From Euryarchaeota archaeon UBA13 (GTDB taxonomy: Archaea; Thermoplasmatota; Poseidoniia; Poseidoniales; Poseidoniaceae), in NCBI GenBank assembly GCA_002495945.1, contig DAHU01000114.1, positions 1 through 6,086 on the forward strand: DNA of 6,086 nucleotides, given 5' to 3'. Below are positions 5,763 to 6,086 of this stretch, in pieces. Numbering within the stretch: the first letter of the stretch is position 1; each line of letters begins with the position of its first letter. The translations under genes and the position numbers were made by a program. The notes under the pieces were generated by a model that did no database searches, had not been told where the DNA came from, and saw nothing but the letters and a program-made list of their open reading frames with translations.

Positions 5763-6086
5763 ATGGTTAAATTGCTCTTACAAGTATCAGCAAAAAGCCA
5801 AAATCGCTTAGTTATAGAAAAATCTCGGAAGTCTGTGAGCGCAGGTATCCCTAAGGTCAATGTTCCTGTTCAGGACCGCGTTATGCTTCATTTATTCGAG
5901 AATGATGAGCAATCAGATAGATATCTCGTTGGCCCCGAATTGACTAGACCAGGTATTGCTGAATCGTGTGCTTTACATCCACCAAATGTTAGTAGAACGA
6001 TGCGAGATTTACTCAAGAAAAATTTGGTATCAGAACATACTCGCAACATCAAAGGTGATGACAGGCGACAAAAAACTTGGCAACTA
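5763..6086 (+). CDS. Winged-helix DNA-binding protein, N-terminal part (continues past window)
   Basis: A frame of 108 codons starts at ATG 5763 and is open at the right edge, so the C-terminus is missing. Residues about 36-108 fit a MarR-like winged helix: VQDRVMLHLFEN as helix 1, LTRPGIAESCAL leading into helix 2, PPNVSRTMRDLLKKNLV as the recognition helix, then a basic wing (TRNIKGDDRRQKTWQL). The L-T-R-P-G-I-A-E ... V-S-R-T-M-R-D-L pattern is a form I associate with archaeal regulators, some of which carry extra C-terminal domains. Residues 1-35 are basic and of no recognised fold. The start is supported by an in-frame stop six codons upstream (5745-5747); later in-frame GTG 5835 would still keep the domain. 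Its 32-base divergence from the surface-protein gene makes control of that gene or of itself plausible, but no operator is evident. Confidence 0.8.
   Translation, partial: MVKLLLQVSAKSQNRLVIEKSRKSVSAGIPKVNVPVQDRVMLHLFENDEQSDRYLVGPELTRPGIAESCALHPPNVSRTMRDLLKKNLVSEHTRNIKGDDRRQKTWQL

Noticed and set aside
1..6086. Defence system, prophage or mobile element
   Set aside because: No transposase, integrase, nuclease, inverted terminal repeats or attachment site could be found.

Overview
The window most resembles a genome fragment from a planktonic marine euryarchaeon of the Marine Group II / Poseidoniales type. This is inferred from style, not from a marker gene. The signs are a large exported protein built from thrombospondin type 3 (TSP3) calcium loops, a compact layout with very short gaps, an AT-rich TATA element placed for a nearly leaderless transcript, and an archaeal-looking winged-helix protein. 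No rRNA, tRNA, mobile element or CRISPR array was seen.

Layout, left to right. (1) Positions 1-1508, minus strand: an exported protein cut off by the left window edge. It has a signal peptide and about four tandem beta-sandwich domains, the best of which resembles the BsuPI family. (2) Positions 1579-2343, plus strand: a complete metallo-beta-lactamase-fold hydrolase of the glyoxalase II / ETHE1 (persulfide dioxygenase) type with all metal ligands. It is divergent from gene 1 across a 70-base gap. (3) Positions 2326-5730, minus strand: a 1134-residue type I membrane protein. It has a signal peptide, two TSP3 loops, a seven-bladed WD40-like propeller, 19 more TSP3 loops, one membrane helix and a cytoplasmic tail of about 88 residues. 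Its 3' end overlaps gene 2 by 18 bases. (4) Positions 5763-6086, plus strand: the start of a gene with a MarR-like winged helix, open to the right edge and divergent from gene 3 across 32 bases.

The genes alternate in strand, so no two form an operon. Genes 1 and 3 both encode disulfide-rich surface or secreted proteins. Gene 4 sits where it could control gene 3 and itself through the tiny shared promoter region. Gene 2 is a cytoplasmic metabolic enzyme with no evident link to its neighbours.

The most notable structure is inside gene 3. Its post-propeller calcium loops fall into two classes, which follow the order A-B-A-A-A-B three times. The propeller appears to have been inserted inside one of these repeat units. 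No wholly new system is demonstrated.
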